DNA from: Escarpia spicata
Lineage: Eukaryota > Annelida > Polychaeta > Sabellida > Siboglinidae
Length of the DNA stretch: 64,000 nt
Assembly: GCA_963995525.1 (NCBI GenBank)
Contig: OZ023214.1
Location: 37,581,809-37,645,808, forward strand
Reading direction: 5' to 3'
In this document: positions 62,017 through 64,000 of the stretch, one piece after another
How the letters are laid out: each line of letters starts with the position of its first letter
How positions within the stretch are numbered: position 1 is the stretch's first letter
Made by a program: the position numbers and the translations under genes
Notes under the pieces: model-generated
Seen by the model: only the letters and a program-made list of their open reading frames with translations
Database searches by the model: none
Told to the model about the DNA's origin: nothing

Positions 62017-62607
62017 TTATTCGAGACGCTCCCATGGCTTACTAGCCGACGACGGTGGCGTAGGTAGAGCGGACGGGCTCATTCGAGATCGTCTCCGCGT
62101 CAGGGGTGTCCACTGCAGCGTTCGACGCGCTCTACCGAGCGATCGTGTGGCCGCCGCCGCTACGGCACTCTTCCTTTGTTGTTGTTGAATGGCCAGTCTC
62201 CTGACCTCGTTAATCACCAACTCCATGGGCAGATTCATGGCGCCGAGTTGGCGCGCAAACACCTGCCATCCCGTCGGAGTGCCGACGGTCTTGCGCTGGC
62301 GCAACAGATCGTTCACGAGGTCCACCACGTTATTTCCGGGTACCGCTACGCCTTTGTGCATGAGCTCTCCGCGCGCACTCCACGCGACGTCTCGTTTCAG
62401 ACGTTCCATCAGTCGTCTGGCTTTGGTCTGCAGCGCCTTGGGGACGCTGTCGACGACGTTCTTCTTCAATATGTTGTAGGCACACTCGGCTAGTGCACAC
62501 AACAGATCGGCGTCAGCGTTTCTGATGATGGCTCGTCTCAATTTCGTTCTCTTGTACCTGTTCAGCGTCTGTATGCAGAGGAGGTGTTTCTTCACGAGTT
62601 CGGACAT
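62017..62607 (-). CDS. Basic 196-residue ORF of the Polinton-like element
   Basis: Begins MSELVKKHLLCIQTLNRYKR. An N-terminal helical block includes 'LLCALAECAYNILKKNV' (about 35-51), then Arg/Lys-rich helices and a basic, Pro/Ser-rich tail (about 145-196, 'RRRSRMSPSALPTPPSS'). I associate the N-terminal block with a small ORF that recurs beside polymerase and ATPase genes in Polinton-like elements; its function is not established to my knowledge. Net positive charge would suit a DNA-condensing or core virion protein, which is inference. It stops 34 bases before the integrase open frame begins and starts 58 bases after the ATPase stop. Confidence 0.6.
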   Translation of the reverse strand: MSELVKKHLLCIQTLNRYKRTKLRRAIIRNADADLLCALAECAYNILKKNVVDSVPKALQTKARRLMERLKRDVAWSARGELMHKGVAVPGNNVVDLVNDLLRQRKTVGTPTGWQVFARQLGAMNLPMELVINEVRRLAIQQQQRKSAVAAAATRSLGRARRTLQWTPLTRRRSRMSPSALPTPPSSASKPWERLE

Positions 62608-62664
62608 GCTGTTGTCTTCACGACAATGCTGCGACTGAAGGGACGAGGCGCGTGCGCGGACGTC

Positions 62665-63282
62665 TTATACCTTGGGTTTGTACACGTACTGGACACCGTC
62701 GTCCAGAAGGACGCCCGTGCGCAGACGCATGTCGTCGGGCGTGTCCTGTTTCAGATCAACGAGGAGATAACCGTACGGGAGCGCCGTGGCGTCTCGAAAC
62801 GCTTCCTGTACAAACTTCAGGCGTCCCGGATACATCTGTCGCGCCAAGTGTCCGATCTGTGACGCGTCGCGAGAATTCTTGAAGACCACCATGTAGTGCG
62901 CGTTCAGACTGGTCGTGCGACTCTCCTTGTTCTTCGAAAACAGGTTCTGCACGAGATACAGTACGGACGTGTTCTGGTGATGACTCTTTTTCGTGAATAA
63001 GGTCGTGACCCGTTCGTCCGTTTCCGCCATCTGATCGTCGATGACCACGAGGTTACGCGTCGATGCGTCGAATGCGCCGCTCGGCAAGCCTTCCTCGAAG
63101 CGTACCAGATCGTTTTCGACGTAGGCGCTCTGCCATACGCCGTAACACCACGTGATCTTCTCTGGAGGCGGATCGATCATCGTTGCGGCGTGACGTAGCA
63201 GACGCATCACGAACGTGCTCTTACCGCATCCCGTCGGACCCTCGACGATGCAGGTGAAGGGGTGTTTCCATCGCGTGTCCAT
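62665..63282 (-). CDS. Packaging-type P-loop ATPase
   Basis: 205 residues. Walker A GPTGCGKST is at 15-23 and Walker B LVVIDD at 78-83, followed by 'TLFTKKSHHQNTSVLYLVQN', a sensor-like stretch with a polar residue at the end of a strand. The order and size match the A32/FtsK-like genome-packaging ATPases of Polintons and related DNA viruses, which pump DNA into capsids. No membrane segment is seen. The C-terminal part ('MYPGRLKFVQEAF', 'YGYLLVDLKQDTPDDMRLRT') is intact. The ATG follows directly on the TAG of the small ORF upstream, as expected of a tightly packed element. Confidence 0.85.
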   Translation of the reverse strand: MDTRWKHPFTCIVEGPTGCGKSTFVMRLLRHAATMIDPPPEKITWCYGVWQSAYVENDLVRFEEGLPSGAFDASTRNLVVIDDQMAETDERVTTLFTKKSHHQNTSVLYLVQNLFSKNKESRTTSLNAHYMVVFKNSRDASQIGHLARQMYPGRLKFVQEAFRDATALPYGYLLVDLKQDTPDDMRLRTGVLLDDGVQYVYKPKV

Positions 63283-63495
63283 CTAGTAGTCGCTGGTGGC
63301 GTTCGACAATATCGCGTTGTCCACTGTGCTGTTAGATGCGACGACGACGACACCTTCACCACACCAACGAAGGAAGGGATCGCGGAACAAGATGTACAAG
63401 ACGTACAGGTATAGACCGAGTATTCCCACTAGTGCTACAGCTACGACCGCTCCCGTCCGTGAGATGCTGCGCTATGACTATCGATTGCGTGGCAT
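63283..63495 (-). pseudogene. Small membrane-protein ORF with two in-frame TAGs
   Basis: The minus strand encodes a hydrophobic helix 'AVVAVALVGILGLYLYVLYI' (about 63448-63390), then 'LFRDPFLRWCGEG' and a tail ending NATSDY at a TAG (63283-63285), directly against the ATPase start. The frame has no ATG after its last upstream stop. An ATG at 63493-63495 is in frame but is followed by TAG at 63478-63480 and again at 63472-63474. Either two nonsense changes have killed it or translation starts at a non-ATG codon. Confidence 0.5.
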
Positions 63496-63619
63496 CTGTC
63501 TAAATAGTGTTATCTTTTTTCGTGTGTCTCTGCCTACTAACCGCCTGACAGCTAGAGGCGCCTATAACCCCAACTGACGTAAGGGCGCATTTCCTCATCG
63601 TGTCAGCAGTGGTTCGGCG

Positions 63620-64000
63620 TTACACGTCCACCGGACCCGTGGTGATTCCGTCCTCGTTGACCACGCGCTTGGCGTAGAAGTAGGTCAACGCCGCACGTTC
63701 GTGGGTGTACGTCAGCACGGACGAGTGATTGACCCGGAACCCGCGGTTCTCACCGCTTCCGCTGCGACGATTGGGCAGCACGTCCAGGAACGCCTGCTTG
63801 TCGATGGTGTTGAGTCGTTTGTTTAGTCCTTTGGTGGTGTATTTATCGACCGTACCCGAACAATAGTAGGTCTTGCTGCACAGTCCCAGGAAACAGTCGC
63901 CGGACCATTCGACCTTGAAGAGTCCCGGTGTTCTCTTGTCGTACGCCTTGCGCGCCTTGCAACACGTCTCGGTGCCGTTCCACGGACGTCCGGCCAGGCG
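63620..64000 (-). CDS. C-terminus of probable family B (protein-primed) DNA polymerase, partial
   Basis: The last 126 codons of a gene that enters from the right edge. The reading frame is open from 64000 to TAA at 63620-63622. The region 'TPGLFKVEWSGDCFLGLCSK' followed by TYYC, and 'KYTTKGLNKRLN', is the tail I associate with Polinton-type B-family polymerases found in invertebrate genomes. The polymerase catalytic motifs lie outside the window, so the call rests on this tail and on the neighbouring genes. No break is visible in the part present. Confidence 0.65.
   Translation of the reverse strand, partial: RLAGRPWNGTETCCKARKAYDKRTPGLFKVEWSGDCFLGLCSKTYYCSGTVDKYTTKGLNKRLNTIDKQAFLDVLPNRRSGSGENRGFRVNHSSVLTYTHERAALTYFYAKRVVNEDGITTGPVDV

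Larger units (their letters stand above)
59960..64000 (-). mobile_element. Polinton/Maverick-like integrated virus-like element (partial)
   Basis: A run of closely spaced, same-strand, GC-richer genes with small overlaps or gaps and no sign of introns. From the right edge: a polymerase C-terminus, a small broken membrane ORF, a P-loop ATPase, a basic 196-residue ORF, an rve integrase with chromodomain, a 95-residue membrane protein and a 172-residue ORF. A B-family polymerase together with a retrovirus-type integrase and a packaging ATPase is the defining set of Polintons/adintoviruses. Terminal repeats and a major capsid gene are not visible here; the right part continues outside. Damage in two genes shows this copy is not fully functional. 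Confidence 0.8.

Noticed and set aside
60249..62862. Plus-strand open frames over the virus-like gene cluster
   Set aside because: Antisense shadows of the minus-strand integrase, ATPase and structural-type ORFs.
61540..63480. Reassignment of TAG as a sense codon in the virus-like element
   Set aside because: The chromodomain end and the small membrane ORF terminate at TAG, while neighbours use TAA and TGA; nonsense mutation is simpler.

Overview
The window is a piece of a eukaryotic, animal genome. It holds genes split by GT-AG introns, animal-type proteins (Cdt1, a UPF0598/C8orf82 homologue), several classes of non-LTR retrotransposon, MITE-like and hAT-like DNA transposons, a tRNA-derived SINE and very long simple repeats. 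A marine invertebrate, most likely a lophotrochozoan such as a mollusc, fits best. That placement is inference from the repeat types and protein style, and I cannot name a species.

Layout. 1-2900: intergenic, with a dispersed GC-rich repeat and a decayed LINE fragment (- strand). 3109-12255 (+): an 11-exon gene for the replication-licensing factor Cdt1 (816 residues predicted). It has an N-terminal PIP-box degron and an E2F palindrome plus E-box just before the ATG. Its introns hold two oppositely oriented copies of one TTAA-flanked MITE, a Tc1-like MITE, a tandem repeat and a minisatellite made of copies of its last splice acceptor. 13440-15250: a LINE fragment with a 5' inversion and a hAT-like element with an 8-bp target duplication. 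15398-20093 (-): a three-exon UPF0598/C8orf82 homologue, tail to tail with Cdt1. One intron holds a nearly intact reverse-transcriptase ORF of 693 codons in antisense orientation, and the other a second LINE scrap. 23237-23944 (-): the last exon of a Cys/His-rich, probably zinc-binding protein I do not recognise. Its upstream intron runs into a 1.25-kb composite simple repeat, (GT)n-(GGGA)n-(GA)n.

26-44 kb: no convincing genes. This part carries an AT-rich hairpin, a SINE, a 10-bp-period satellite, a partial tandem duplication and a 36-bp minisatellite. 44.5-46.6 kb: a frameshifted relic of a coding family that I recognise as recurrent in invertebrate genomes. 47-59 kb: LINE scraps, a 34-bp minisatellite born inside a LINE coding region, paired direct and inverted repeats, and a 1.64-kb element with terminal inverted repeats (57141-58777).

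59975-64000 (-) is the most striking block. It is a cluster of compact, intron-poor, GC-richer genes in one orientation, running off the right edge: the C-terminus of a probable protein-primed family B DNA polymerase, a packaging-type P-loop ATPase, a small basic ORF, a retrovirus-type integrase with chromodomain, a small membrane protein and a 172-residue probable virion-type protein. This is the signature of a Polinton/Maverick-like (adintovirus-like) integrated virus-like transposon. The copy seen here is damaged: the integrase has an in-frame TAG and a frameshift, and a small membrane ORF has two TAGs. Whether missing capsid genes lie beyond the window cannot be told.
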